NCBI GenBank assembly: GCA_030601885.1
Contig: JAUWAU010000005.1
Coordinates: forward strand, 62,001 to 126,000
Direction: 5' to 3'
Length of the DNA: 64,000 nucleotides
Source of the DNA: Armatimonadota bacterium
Lineage (GTDB): Bacteria > Armatimonadota > Zipacnadia > JAUWAU01
Shown here: one piece after another, positions 53,010-62,279 of the stretch
Position numbering within the stretch: the stretch's first letter is position 1
Layout of the letters: the number at the start of each line of letters is the position of its first letter
Made by a program: the position numbers and the translations under genes
The notes under the pieces: generated by a model
Told to the model about the DNA's origin: nothing
The model's input: the letters and a program-made list of their open reading frames with translations, nothing else
Database searches by the model: none

Positions 53010-53348
53010 TCACACACGGGCGCCGCTGTTGGGGATCATGCAGATGAAGGCCAGCTCGCCGGCGCCTACGCTGCGGAAGTTGTGCTCCGCCTCCGCCGGC
53101 ACCAGGATCGCGTCGCCGGCGCCTATGGCGTACTCCTTCCCCTCGTACTTCAACAGCCCATCGCCCCGCAGCACGAAGACCTCGTGCTCCCACGGGTGGC
53201 GGTGCAGTGGCGTATGCGCGTGGGGCGCCACCTTGAACAGGCGCATGGCGAAGTTCGGCGCACCGTCGTCCGGAGCGATCAGCGTCTGAATCGTGATCCC
53301 CTTCTCGACCTCAACCGGATCCACTTCCTGTTCGTTGACTTTATACAT
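53010..53348 (-). CDS. cupin-fold protein
   Basis: 112 residues. GGAGGG lies 5 bases before the ATG at 53348. The two cupin blocks are clear: HTPLHRHPWEHEVFVLRGDG (metal His and Glu) and GDAILVPAEAEHNFR (second metal His). No signal peptide is seen. Single-domain cupins of this type bind metals and may act as small dioxygenases, isomerases or sensors; the ligand is unknown. Its upstream region is the 137-bp tandem repeat at 53364-53637, which must contain or displace its promoter. Confidence 0.88.
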   Translation of the reverse strand: MYKVNEQEVDPVEVEKGITIQTLIAPDDGAPNFAMRLFKVAPHAHTPLHRHPWEHEVFVLRGDGLLKYEGKEYAIGAGDAILVPAEAEHNFRSVGAGELAFICMIPNSGARV

Positions 53349-53363
53349 CTTTTCCCTCCAGTC

Positions 53364-53637
53364 TGCCCCGAAGATTTGGTCGTGTGCCTTTCTGTAGGCG
53401 AGTACCTGTGGCTCGCTGCCGTCCCTCTGTCGATCCCTGACAGATGGGCCAGCACAGCAATCTTCGTCGTTTCCGGGTGGCCCAAAGGGCCATGAAGAGC
53501 TGCCCCGAAGATTTGGTCGTGTGCCTTTCTGTAGGCGAGTACCTGTGGCTCGCTGCCGTCCCTCTGTCGATCCCTGACAGATGGGCCAGCACAGCAATCT
53601 TCATCGTTTCCGGGTGGCCCACAGGGCCATGAAGAGC
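53364..53637. repeat. 137-bp tandem repeat, two near-identical copies
   Basis: Copies at 53364-53500 and 53501-53637 differ at only a few bases (for example CGTCG versus CATCG). Each holds the core CTGTAGGCGAGTACCTGTGG. A diverged inverted copy is at 17846-17998, and the core also occurs in 62123-62148 and, inverted, at 62199-62223. Confidence 0.88.
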
Positions 53638-54001
53638 TGCTTTGAAGGTCCGGCCCGTCGGCCCACCCGTTGTAGCCGGAGCAGCCTGCTCCGGCGGCCC
53701 TCCGCTCCCCGCCGGGCCCATCTTCATGCTCTCCGCATGGCGCAACGCGGCGTGACGACTGTGCCCAGACTTCACCCGCCTGCTTCTCTTGAATATATCC
53801 CCTTTCCTTTTCATCCGGTTCCCCAGTGTCGATCCGTGCCTCCGGCCGGCGTCAACGTCGCGTGCCTCACAAGTTCTCGGAGGCGCGGCGGCGAGAATGG
53901 CGTTAGTACGTAGTGACCGTTTGCTCCAGGGCATGTCGGCGTTCTGTACGGTGCGCTCTCAGTCGCGCACCACTCACCCATCCGAAAACGAGGGAAACGC
54001 C
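53638..54001. other. gene-free stretch before the DUF362 gene
   Basis: It has a hairpin GCCGGAGCAG / CTGCTCCGGC near 53675-53698 and no supported gene. The promoter of the DUF362 gene is probably here but is not clear. Confidence 0.4.
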
Positions 54002-55051
54002 GTGGCTCACTGTCCGAGAAGATCCGACTCACGCACGACCCGCCGTCAGTTTCTTGCCACCGCCGCCGGCCTCGCCGGGCTCAGCCGCGCGGCCCGTGCG
54101 TTCAGCGCAGAGCCGGAGCAACCGGCCCAGCGCGCCACTGTCGCCATCGTCCGCGATGCCCGGTCCCTCGACGACCAGATGCGACCCGTCGCCGACGTCG
54201 TGCAGCGCCTGGTGGACGAGGCGGTGTGCGCGGTGACCGCCAAGCACGCGCGAGACGAGGCCTGGGCATCGTTGGTCAAGCCCGATGACATCGTCGGCCT
54301 CAAGATCAACACCCTCGCGGGCTATGCCACGTCAACGGCCCTCGAGGTCACTAATGCCGTTGCGGCAGGCTGCCTGGCTGCCGGCGTGAAACCGGAGCAC
54401 ATTATCATCTGGGACCGCTGGGACCCGGACCTCATCAAGGGCGGCTATAGCATCAACTTCGACGGCCCGGGCGTGAAGTGCTACGGCACTATGCAAGACT
54501 CGCGCAGCGTCGGCACGCGCCCCGGGTACGGCGATCCGGTGCAGCTCGGCCCAACGCGCCAGCGCTACAGCAAGCTACTCACGGACCACATCACGGCACT
54601 CATCAACGTCCCCATGCTCAAGACGCACATGGCGGCGGGCCTGACGGCCGCGCTCAAGAATCACATGGGCTCCATCGCCGAGCCGCGCGTTCTGCACGAG
54701 ACACCCGACGGCCCGAACGTGGCCTTCGCCGCGCACCTCAACACGCATCCTGACATCGAGGCGAAGACGCGGATCGTCATCTGCGACGCCTTGTGGCCGT
54801 TGTACAATGCCGGCCCCATGAACGCGCCCCAGTACCGGTGGCCCTACTGCGGCCTACTCGCCAGCACCGATCCAGTGGCCCACGACGTCGTCGGCCTTGG
54901 CATCATCCAGGAACAGCGGGACTCCGTCCGGCCCCGGAAGTGGCCGATGACGCCTCCCGCCCGACACCTTGACCTCGCCAAGCAGCTCCACCTGGGCGTC
55001 TCCGACCCGGACCGCATAGACGTCATCGAGCGCGACCTCACCAAGTTCTAG
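54002..55051 (+). CDS. Tat-exported DUF362-family protein
   Basis: 349 residues from the GTG at 54002, with GAGGGAA 5 bases upstream. A twin-arginine signal (RTTRRQFLATAAGLAGLSRA) points to Tat export, often of proteins that fold with a cofactor. The DUF362 pattern follows: VKPDDIVGLKINTLAGYATS, VTNAVAAGCLAAGVKPEHII, ALINVPMLKTHMAAGLTAAL and KNHMGSIAEPR. There are no Cys clusters for iron-sulfur centres, unlike longer DUF362 ferredoxin fusions. Function is not established. No operon partner is evident; the downstream stretch is a repeat cluster. Confidence 0.88.
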   Translation: MAHCPRRSDSRTTRRQFLATAAGLAGLSRAARAFSAEPEQPAQRATVAIVRDARSLDDQMRPVADVVQRLVDEAVCAVTAKHARDEAWASLVKPDDIVGLKINTLAGYATSTALEVTNAVAAGCLAAGVKPEHIIIWDRWDPDLIKGGYSINFDGPGVKCYGTMQDSRSVGTRPGYGDPVQLGPTRQRYSKLLTDHITALINVPMLKTHMAAGLTAALKNHMGSIAEPRVLHETPDGPNVAFAAHLNTHPDIEAKTRIVICDALWPLYNAGPMNAPQYRWPYCGLLASTDPVAHDVVGLGIIQEQRDSVRPRKWPMTPPARHLDLAKQLHLGVSDPDRIDVIERDLTKF

Positions 55052-55054
55052 GGC

Positions 55055-55310
55055 GGGAGCTCGGTACTACTCTGCGAAGTAGCGACCCTTCGCTACGTAG
55101 CACGAGAAGCACGAGTCCCCCGCCATCCTCCAGCCAGTGTGGCCCAGGCAGCTTGCCTGGGGTAATCTCGGCTTGGCAGCCCAAGCTACACGTGTGTTGT
55201 AGGGCGCGGCCCCGGTCCCCTGCCATCCTCCAGCCAGTGTGGCCCAGGCAGCTTGCCTGAGGTAATCTCGGCCTGGCAGCCCGAGCTACACGTGTGTTGT
55301 AGGGCAGGAC
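55055..55310. repeat. cluster of palindromic repeats, including a 100-bp tandem duplication
   Basis: It starts with TAGGGCGGGAGC and the hairpin containing TACTACTCTGCGAAG, closed by CCCCCGCC. Then two copies of a unit beginning GCCATCCTCCAGCCAGTGTG are found at 55122 and 55222. Each ends TACACGTGTGTTGTAGGGC. The same outer arms occur inside genes at 5392 and 8590. Confidence 0.85.
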
Positions 55311-55614
55311 CTCGCGCCGTCGCCATCCGTCTTCGCGAGTCGCCGACAGGCCAGGCAGGAATCCCCTGCGGGGACCGAGAACAGGAGGACGCAGGGCTAT
55401 AGGTTGGACGCTCCGGCAGCGCCGCGGAGCGTGTGGGGAGGGGACTCAGGTGAGGCGGGCTCGCGCAGAGACAGCACCGGAAGCCTGGCGGCATCACTGG
55501 TTGATGCAGCCGGGCTTGTTTGCCATTGCCGGCCGCAGCGTCGTCACGACAGTGGACGCGAACGGTGGTTGCCCGCGCCCTTTTGGGCGCTAACATAATG
55601 GGAGGTGGCGCACA
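55311..55614. other. gene-free stretch upstream of the CBS protein
   Basis: No supported gene was found. A promoter for the CBS gene must lie here but no good -35/-10 pair was found. Confidence 0.35.
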
Positions 55615-55992
55615 ATGCCTACTGCAAGAGACATCATGAGCACGGACGTTGTCACAATTGATGGGACGGCCTCAGTTGCAGATGCAGTAGCCAAGATGAA
55701 GGAGAAGAACGTCAGAGCGCTCATCGTCGAGCGCCGCGAGCCCGAGGATGCGTACGGCATCGTCACCCAGCGCGACGTTGCCTACGCGGTGCTGGCCGAG
55801 GACCGCGATCCGGCCGCCGTCAAGGTGCACGAGATCCAATCAAAGCCACTCGTCGTCGTCAACCCGAACCTGCACGTCAAGTACGTCGCGCGCCTGATGG
55901 CCAACGTTGGCCTCTCGCGCGCCCCGGTCATCTTCGAGGGCAAGGTCCAGGGCATCGTCTCCGTCAGCGACATAGTGCTCAAGGCCATGTGA
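55615..55992 (+). CDS. CBS-domain-pair protein
   Basis: 125 residues consisting only of two CBS motifs. GGAGG lies 9 bases before the ATG. CBS1 covers about 1-62 (TARDIMSTDVVTIDGTASVA to YGIVTQRDVAYAVL). CBS2 covers about 70-125 (PLVVVNPNLHVKYVARLMAN to QGIVSVSDIVLKAM). The T/S-x-x-D residues that hold the adenosyl ribose are present (TQRD, SVSD). Stand-alone pairs sense AMP, ATP or NADH and regulate partners. The partner is not apparent here. It is flanked on both sides by repeat clusters. Confidence 0.93.
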   Translation: MPTARDIMSTDVVTIDGTASVADAVAKMKEKNVRALIVERREPEDAYGIVTQRDVAYAVLAEDRDPAAVKVHEIQSKPLVVVNPNLHVKYVARLMANVGLSRAPVIFEGKVQGIVSVSDIVLKAM

Positions 55993-56008
55993 ACGCCTTC
56001 GCGGTACC

Positions 56009-56290
56009 TGTAGGGTCGGGGCTGCCTATCCCCGCCAGCCTCTGCTATTCGTTGTAGGGTCGGGGATACCTATCCCCGCCGGCCTTTGCCATTCGTTGTA
56101 GGGTCGGGGCTGCCTAGCCCCGCCAGCCTTCGCCGTTCGTTGTAGGGTCGGGGATACCTATCCCCGCCAGCCTTTGCCGTTCATTGTAGGGCGGGGTGCC
56201 TGTCTGAAGCGGCATCCCGTATGGGATCTCCGTGCCCCGCCGGCCTTTGCCATTCGTTGTAGGCGCGGGGCTGCCTATCCCCGCCACCAC
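56009..56290. repeat. 44-bp tandem palindromic array, six units
   Basis: The unit begins TTGTAGGGTCGGGGATACC and its stem closes with TATCCCCGCC, then GCCTTTGCCATTC. Unit starts at 56051, 56095, 56139 and 56183 are exactly 44 bases apart. The fifth unit (56183-56255) carries 29 extra bases (CTGTCTGAAGCGG...CCCGTATGGGA). It is not CRISPR. Confidence 0.9.
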
Positions 56291-56329
56291 ACGGCGGGCG
56301 TGGGCTTGTCGGCCTCTGGGGGACACGCC

Positions 56330-56525
56330 CGCCGGACAAAACGTCGTCGCCGTCTCTGGCGTTCACGTCCGCGTCCTTACCCAACAGGGACTACGTGGTC
56401 TCGACGTGGCCTTGCAGCGCCACCGAGGCACCTCGCGCCCCCGAGGGTTCACCCCCGCTCTGCCACGCCTCGCCAGTCCCCGCAGCAATGGCCCCGGCGT
56501 CAGCCCCAGCTTCTTTGGCTCTGAC
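56330..56525 (-). pseudogene. ankyrin-repeat gene relic
   Basis: The minus frame reads AKEAGADAGAI, then VALQGHVETT, a TAG stop at 56391-56393, then SLLGKDADVNARDGDD. The ALxGHVE...LLxKxADVNARD pattern is the ankyrin consensus. There is no start and an internal stop, so the gene is dead. The rest of 56291-56877 has no supported gene. Confidence 0.55.
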
Positions 56526-56877
56526 CCGGCTTCTCCCTACATCACGCGCGGGCGCTCCGGAGTGCGCCTGCCGCCTATGATCTCGCCGGCCGCGGGTCTC
56601 CGGCGCCTCCAGTGCGCGGCGTCCTCTGGGAGGCTCGTTGGGGGGCGCCCCATAGAGCCGAGCCGCGCGCCTTCCTCCATCGAGCGCTCCTGCATCGGTC
56701 GCTGAGGTTGCGAAGATGTTACGTAAGATTTACCTTATCGTAGAAGGACGCCTCCAGACCTCATAGAAGAAAAGATTGAAGGCATTGTCTCGAGTGCGTG
56801 CTGCCTCTCACCCCCACGAGGGCAGCGCACGCGATCAGAGCCTGCGAGGCGTGACATCGGAGAAGGAGATCGGAATC

Positions 56878-59800
56878 ATGGTAGGCAGTTCGGAAGTTGC
56901 TGCGACGTTTGGTGTGAGCCGCTTCAGGATGGCTTTGCGCATCAGACTCTGTGCGCTCTCGGCGGTGGTGCTATTGCTTCTCGGCACTTCCGCGGTCGTG
57001 GGAGATACTTTGCAGGTGCCTTCACCAGCCTATCCCACGATCCAAGCTGCTATTGATGCGGCGAAGGATGGGGACACGGTGCAGGTGGCACCGGGGACTT
57101 ACCATGAGAACTTGTCGTGGTGGTATAAGTCGATCGCGCTGGTGTGTGCCGTGCCCGGGGGCGCGATCGTTGATCCGGGTGGCTCTGGCAGATGTTTGAC
57201 GATGGGGTCTGTGCCCCCCGCCGCAAGCGTCCAAGGCTTCACCTTCACTGGTGGGTCGGCGTCCGCCGGCGGCGGGATCTACCTCTACCGTTCATCTCCG
57301 ACGCTGACCGATAACACCATCGTGGCCAACTCAGCCGACCGGGACGGCGGCGGGCTGTACCTGTACGACTCGTCGCCCGACCTGACGAGCAACACCATCG
57401 CGGACAACTCAGCCTCCGGGGGATGGCCTGGGGGCGGCGGGGGGCTGTACCTCGACGAGTCGTCTCCGACGCTGACCGGCAACGCCATCACGCGCAACTG
57501 GGCCTACTCCTCCGGCGGCGGGCTGTACTTCGAGGAGTCGTCGGCCACGCTGACCCGCAACACCATCGCGGACAACTCAGCCTCCGGGGGATGGCCTGGG
57601 GGCGGCGGGGGGCTGTACCTCGACGAGTCGTCTCCGACGCTGACGGACAACACCATCACGGCCAACTCAGCCGAGTATGGCGGCGGGCTGGGCGTGTGGT
57701 GGCAGTCGTCCCCGACGGTGACCAATAACACCATCACGGCTAACTCAGCCGACCATGGCGGCGGCCTGTACGTCTACAAGTCGCGTCCGACGCTCGCCGA
57801 GAACACCATCACGGACAACTCCGGTGAATTTGGCGGCGGGCTGGACCTCTACAGTTCGTCGCCGACGCTGACGAGCAACACCATCACCGACAACTCGGCC
57901 AGCCGTGGCGGCGGGCTGCACCTGGAGTACTCCTCCCCGGCGTTGACCGAGAACACAGTCGCCCGGAACTCAGCCGACTACTACGGCGGCGGGCTGTATC
58001 TGTATGTCTATTCGTCCCCGACGCTGACCGACAATACCATCACGGCCAACTCAGCAGCGTACAGGGGCGGGGGGCTGTACCTGCTCCGCGCCTCGCCCGC
58101 GCTGACCGACAACACCATCACGGCCAACTCGGCCACCTACGGCGGCGGCCTCTACGTGTGCGACGACTCGTCGCCGACGCTGACGAGCAACGCCATCGCC
58201 GACAACTCCGCGGACTTTGGCGGCGGGCTATACCTCTCCTATGCGTCCCCGGCGCTGATGCGCAACGCCATCACGGCCAACTCGGCTTCGTCGCTGGGCG
58301 GTGGGCTGTACCTCCGCGGCTCCTCGCCGGCGCTCACGAACAACACGGTCACGGGGAACTCGGGCGACAATGGCGCTGGCCTTTACCTCGAGGCTTGGTG
58401 CTCGCCCACGCTGACCAGCAACACGATCAGTTCAAACGCCGGGGGTGGCCTTTACCGGGACCCCCGCTACCCCTTTGGCGCCCCCGTCATCACCAACTGC
58501 ATTCTGTGGGGAAGCACCGTGCAGCCTGATCTTGAGAACGCCTCGGCAACCTACTCCGACATCGGCAGCGGAGAGCTTGCGGGCGAGGGCAACATCTCAG
58601 AGGACCCACTGTTCGTTGGCGGCGACTACCACCTCCGGGACGACTCGCCCTGCATTGATGCGGGCAACAACGATGCGCCGAATCTGCCTGAGACCGACAA
58701 GGATGGCAATCCGCGCATCGTCCCCCCGCTCACCGAAGACGGGGTGGTGGACGTGGGCGCCTATGAGTGGCAAGGGCCGACCAATCGCCCTCCGGTGGCA
58801 GTGGACGACCTCTACAGCGTGCCCGAGGACCTGACGCTCATTGTCGATGCTCCCGGTGTGCTGGCCAACGACAGCGATCCGGACGAAGACGAACTCATAG
58901 CGATCCTGGTCAGCCAGCCCTCTCATGGCATTCTGACCTTCTACCCGAACGGCGCCTTCACGTACCAGGCGACGTCTCCTGACTGGAACGGGACCGATAC
59001 TTTCACGTACAAGGCCAACGACGGCCTGTTGGACTCCAACGTCGCCACGGTCACCATCACCGTCATCGCCGTCAACGACGCGCCGATGGCCAATGACGAC
59101 AGCGCAACGACCGATGAAGACATACCAGTGACGATCGACGTGCTCGCCAATGACACTGACGTGGATGGTGACACGCTGACGGTGGACTCCGTCACCCAGC
59201 CGGCCAACGGAACAGCGACGAACAACGGCATCAACGTCTCCTACGAGCCGGCGCTTAACTTCAACGGCACCGACGGCTTCACGTACACGCTCAGCGACGG
59301 CCATGGCGGCACCGACACGGCCACGGTCACCGTCACGGTAGAGCCCGTCAACGACGCGCCCGTCGCCCACGACCAGTCCGTGGCCACGGACGAGGACACT
59401 CCTCTGGCCATCACCCTCGGCGCCACAGATGTGGACGGCGATCCGCTAACCTACAGCATCGTAACGCCGCCGGCTCACGGAGCCTTGAGCGGCGCGGCAC
59501 CGAGCCTGACTTACACGCCGGACGAGAACTACAACGGTGCCGACAGCTTCAGCCTCAAGGCCAACGACGGCGCGGTGGACTCGAACGTGGCCACGGTGAG
59601 CATCACGGTGAACCCGGTGAACGATCCACCGGTGGCGCGCGATGACGCGCATAGCCTCCTCGAGGATACAACGCTCAACGTCTCCGCGCCCGGAGTGCTC
59701 GACAACGACACGGACGTGGATAATGATCCCCTGACTGCGGAACTGGCGAACGGCGTCAGCAACGGCACGCTCACTCTGAACACCAATGGCTCTTTCACCT

Positions 59801-61206
59801 ACACGCCCGACCCCAACTTCAACGGCATTGACAGTTTCACGTACACAGCCAGCGACGGCCAGGGCGGCACCGACACGGCCACGGTGACGATCACCGTCAA
59901 CCCGATCAACGACGCCCCGGTGGCCAATGACGATAGCGCAACGACCGATGAAGACGTATCGGTGACGATCGACGTTCTCGCCAATGACACTGACGTGGAT
60001 GGCGACACGCTCACGGTGGACTCCGTCACCCAGCCGGCGAACGGAACGGCGACCAACAACGGAGCCAACGTAACCTACACGCCCGATCCCGACTTCAATG
60101 GCACGGACAGCTTCACCTACACGGCGAGCGACGGCAACGGCGGCACGGACACCCCCACCGTAACTGTCACCGTGAATCCAGTGAACGATGCGCCAGTGGG
60201 CGCGGATGACGCCTACAGCGTGGACGAGGACAACACGCTCACCGTGGCGGCGCGGGGCGTGCTGGGCAACGACATCGATGTGGACGGCGATGCTCTCACG
60301 GCCGTCAAGTTGAGCGATCCGGGCAACGGCGCGCTCACTCTGGGCGACGACGGCTCCTGCACCTACACACCCGACGTCAACTTCAACGGCACCGACAGCT
60401 TCACGTATTGCGCGAGCGACGTTGAGCTGGAGTCCGACCCGTGCACGGTGACCATCACGGTGAACCCAGTCAACGATCCACCGGAGGTGGGCGCGATCAC
60501 GGCGCCGGTGGATCCGGTCCCGGTTGGGATCAGCATCGGTGTGAGTGCGAGCTTCTCCGACCCAGACGTGGGAGACACGCACACGGCCGAGTGGGGCTGG
60601 GGCGATGGCAGCAAGACTCAAGCCGAGGTCAGCGTTGGCCCGATAACCGCGAGCCACACCTACACTGCTGCGGGTGTCTATACGCTGATCCTGACGGTGA
60701 CAGACAGCGCAGGAGCCTCGGACACGTCCGTTTACCAATACGTTGTCGCGTATGACCCGAGTGGCGGCTTCGTGACCGGTGGCGGCTGGATCTGGTCGCC
60801 GGAGGGGGCCTACGCGCCGGATCCGTCGCTCACCGGCAAGGCGAACTTCGGGTTCACTGCCAAGTATCACAAGGGGGCAGACATTCCCAGTGGCAAGACC
60901 GAATTTCACTTCCGCGTGGCTGACCTGAACTTCCACAGCGCGAGCTACCAGTGGCTGGTGGTTGCCGGCGCGAGGGCGAAGTTCAAGGGCTCGGGCACCA
61001 TCAATGGCGAGGGCGACTACGGCTTCATGCTGACAGCCATCGACGGCCAGCGGCAGGGCGGGGGAGGCGTGGACAGGTTCCGCATCAAGATATGGGACAA
61101 GGCCGCAGACGAGGTCATCTACGACAATCAGATGGGAGCCGACGAGGGCTCCGATGCCGCCACGGCGTTAGGCGGCGGGAGCATCGTCATCCATGACGGC
61201 CGCTAG
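56878..61206 (+). CDS. giant surface protein: beta-helix, six cadherin/VCBS-like domains, PKD domain
   Basis: 1,442 residues. AAGGAG lies 9 bases before the ATG at 56878. A signal peptide covers about 18-45 (LRIRLCALSAVVLLLLGTSA). Residues about 50-590 are right-handed beta-helix turns of the type SSPTLTDNTITANSA...GGGLYL. Six cadherin-like domains follow, each with NDAPVANDD...TDED, DVDGDTL and FTYTASDG; the Asp-rich loops should bind calcium. A PKD domain (ASFSDPDVGDTHTAEWGWGD) and a C-terminal domain starting GGFVTGGGWIWSPEG complete it. It is probably exposed or shed, with adhesion or polysaccharide binding. Inside, an 86-base stretch is repeated exactly 168 bases apart (57391 and 57559), and cadherin domains 2 and 5 are nearly identical. 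No sortase or T9SS tail is seen. Confidence 0.9.
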   Translation: MVGSSEVAATFGVSRFRMALRIRLCALSAVVLLLLGTSAVVGDTLQVPSPAYPTIQAAIDAAKDGDTVQVAPGTYHENLSWWYKSIALVCAVPGGAIVDPGGSGRCLTMGSVPPAASVQGFTFTGGSASAGGGIYLYRSSPTLTDNTIVANSADRDGGGLYLYDSSPDLTSNTIADNSASGGWPGGGGGLYLDESSPTLTGNAITRNWAYSSGGGLYFEESSATLTRNTIADNSASGGWPGGGGGLYLDESSPTLTDNTITANSAEYGGGLGVWWQSSPTVTNNTITANSADHGGGLYVYKSRPTLAENTITDNSGEFGGGLDLYSSSPTLTSNTITDNSASRGGGLHLEYSSPALTENTVARNSADYYGGGLYLYVYSSPTLTDNTITANSAAYRGGGLYLLRASPALTDNTITANSATYGGGLYVCDDSSPTLTSNAIADNSADFGGGLYLSYASPALMRNAITANSASSLGGGLYLRGSSPALTNNTVTGNSGDNGAGLYLEAWCSPTLTSNTISSNAGGGLYRDPRYPFGAPVITNCILWGSTVQPDLENASATYSDIGSGELAGEGNISEDPLFVGGDYHLRDDSPCIDAGNNDAPNLPETDKDGNPRIVPPLTEDGVVDVGAYEWQGPTNRPPVAVDDLYSVPEDLTLIVDAPGVLANDSDPDEDELIAILVSQPSHGILTFYPNGAFTYQATSPDWNGTDTFTYKANDGLLDSNVATVTITVIAVNDAPMANDDSATTDEDIPVTIDVLANDTDVDGDTLTVDSVTQPANGTATNNGINVSYEPALNFNGTDGFTYTLSDGHGGTDTATVTVTVEPVNDAPVAHDQSVATDEDTPLAITLGATDVDGDPLTYSIVTPPAHGALSGAAPSLTYTPDENYNGADSFSLKANDGAVDSNVATVSITVNPVNDPPVARDDAHSLLEDTTLNVSAPGVLDNDTDVDNDPLTAELANGVSNGTLTLNTNGSFTYTPDPNFNGIDSFTYTASDGQGGTDTATVTITVNPINDAPVANDDSATTDEDVSVTIDVLANDTDVDGDTLTVDSVTQPANGTATNNGANVTYTPDPDFNGTDSFTYTASDGNGGTDTPTVTVTVNPVNDAPVGADDAYSVDEDNTLTVAARGVLGNDIDVDGDALTAVKLSDPGNGALTLGDDGSCTYTPDVNFNGTDSFTYCASDVELESDPCTVTITVNPVNDPPEVGAITAPVDPVPVGISIGVSASFSDPDVGDTHTAEWGWGDGSKTQAEVSVGPITASHTYTAAGVYTLILTVTDSAGASDTSVYQYVVAYDPSGGFVTGGGWIWSPEGAYAPDPSLTGKANFGFTAKYHKGADIPSGKTEFHFRVADLNFHSASYQWLVVAGARAKFKGSGTINGEGDYGFMLTAIDGQRQGGGGVDRFRIKIWDKAADEVIYDNQMGADEGSDAATALGGGSIVIHDGR

Positions 61207-61338
61207 GCCGTGCCATCCCGATAGCGCCATCCCGGCTGTCGGCGGGTGATTGGTCACCAGATGCCGGCTCGATGTACGAAGACAGGGGAGAAGCTCATCA
61301 TCTCCTGTCTTCGTTGCTGTCAGGGCGGTACCCTCGCG

Positions 61339-62034
61339 CTACCGGATCCGCTTGGGTGCGGCTCGCCGCCAGCGGGAGATGAGTGCCCGGAGAACGTCGA
61401 AGAACTGCCGCCCGCGATGCCGAACGCCGGCCCAATCTTTCCCCGTGCGCCGGTGCTCGAAGTCGCAACCCACCTCGATGGCCCGAAAGCCGGCACGCAC
61501 CGCGTCGATGGTCATCGCCGTCTCCACACCAAACCCCGGCGCCAGCGGCGTAACCGCCTCGACCACCTCCCGCCTCAGCGCCCGCTGCCCGGAAAGCGGC
61601 CACCGCGCCTGGAACCCGCACAGCCAGCGGATGCCCAGCCGCGACAATCCCTGCGCCAAGCCGAGGCCGGATCGCCTTCTGCCCCCGGGGAATTGCGCGA
61701 TGGTGAGGTCGGCCTCGCCGGCGAGCATCGGTGCCAGCAGCTTGCCCGCCTCAACGGCCGTCGCGCCAAGGTCGGCATCGAGCAGCACCAGGATGTCGCC
61801 ATCGGCCCGGACCAGCCCGGCCGCGAGCGCCGCTCCTTTGCCTGAGTTTCGGGCGAGCCGCAGCACCTCAGCGCCGGCCCGCTCCGCCACTGACGCCGTG
61901 TCATCCTCGGAGCCGTCATCAACCACCACCGTCCGCGTGACCTCGGGTATTCGCGCGACTGCCTCGAGCGTCTCGCCGATGCCTTCCGCCTCGTTGTACG
62001 CGGGCACAATGACGACAACGTCGGGCCTCTTCAT
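61339..62034 (-). CDS. family 2 glycosyltransferase
   Basis: 231 residues from the ATG at 62034; longer starts run into repeat sequence. The GT-A fold has VVVIVPAYNEAEGIGETLEA, VVVDDGSEDDT and the metal-binding DADLG in ILVLLDADLGATAV. The acceptor-side loop GFGVETAMTID follows. It uses a nucleotide sugar, as dolichol-phosphate-type or polysaccharide GT2 enzymes do; no membrane helix is present. A hairpin at about 61279-61313 lies between it and the large surface protein. With the radical SAM gene 245 bases upstream it may form a loose group. Confidence 0.9.
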   Translation of the reverse strand: MKRPDVVVIVPAYNEAEGIGETLEAVARIPEVTRTVVVDDGSEDDTASVAERAGAEVLRLARNSGKGAALAAGLVRADGDILVLLDADLGATAVEAGKLLAPMLAGEADLTIAQFPGGRRRSGLGLAQGLSRLGIRWLCGFQARWPLSGQRALRREVVEAVTPLAPGFGVETAMTIDAVRAGFRAIEVGCDFEHRRTGKDWAGVRHRGRQFFDVLRALISRWRRAAPKRIR

Positions 62035-62087
62035 GGCAGCGGCTCCGGCTGCTGGCTTCACACCGAACACCCGCCCCGGCTTGCCTG

Positions 62088-62224
62088 GCAAGTTGTAGGG
62101 CGGGCACTCCGTGGCTCGCCGACTGTAGGTGAGCACCTGTGGCTCGCCATGAGGTGGCATGGACTGGAAATCCGGTGGCGTGCTCCCACCTCGGCCAGGC
62201 GAGGTACAGGCCCTCACCTACAGT
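62088..62224. repeat. repeat pair in inverted orientation
   Basis: TTGTAGGGCGGGCACTCC is followed by the core CTGTAGGTGAGCACCTGTGG at 62123. The same core occurs inverted at 62199-62223. It joins the two repeat families seen elsewhere in the window. Confidence 0.75.
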
Positions 62225-62279
62225 GCCACCGCGGCCTTTATCAGCGCCGCCTCTCCGCTCCGCCCTGCCCCTATCGCTC

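Noticed and set aside
53341-53934. Minus-strand frame through the 137-bp tandem repeat
   Set aside because: Its repeated peptide merely reflects the DNA repeat, and it covers the cupin control region.
56009-56290. Possible CRISPR array
   Set aside because: Units are contiguous, palindromic and 44 bases long with no variable spacers, and no cas gene is near.
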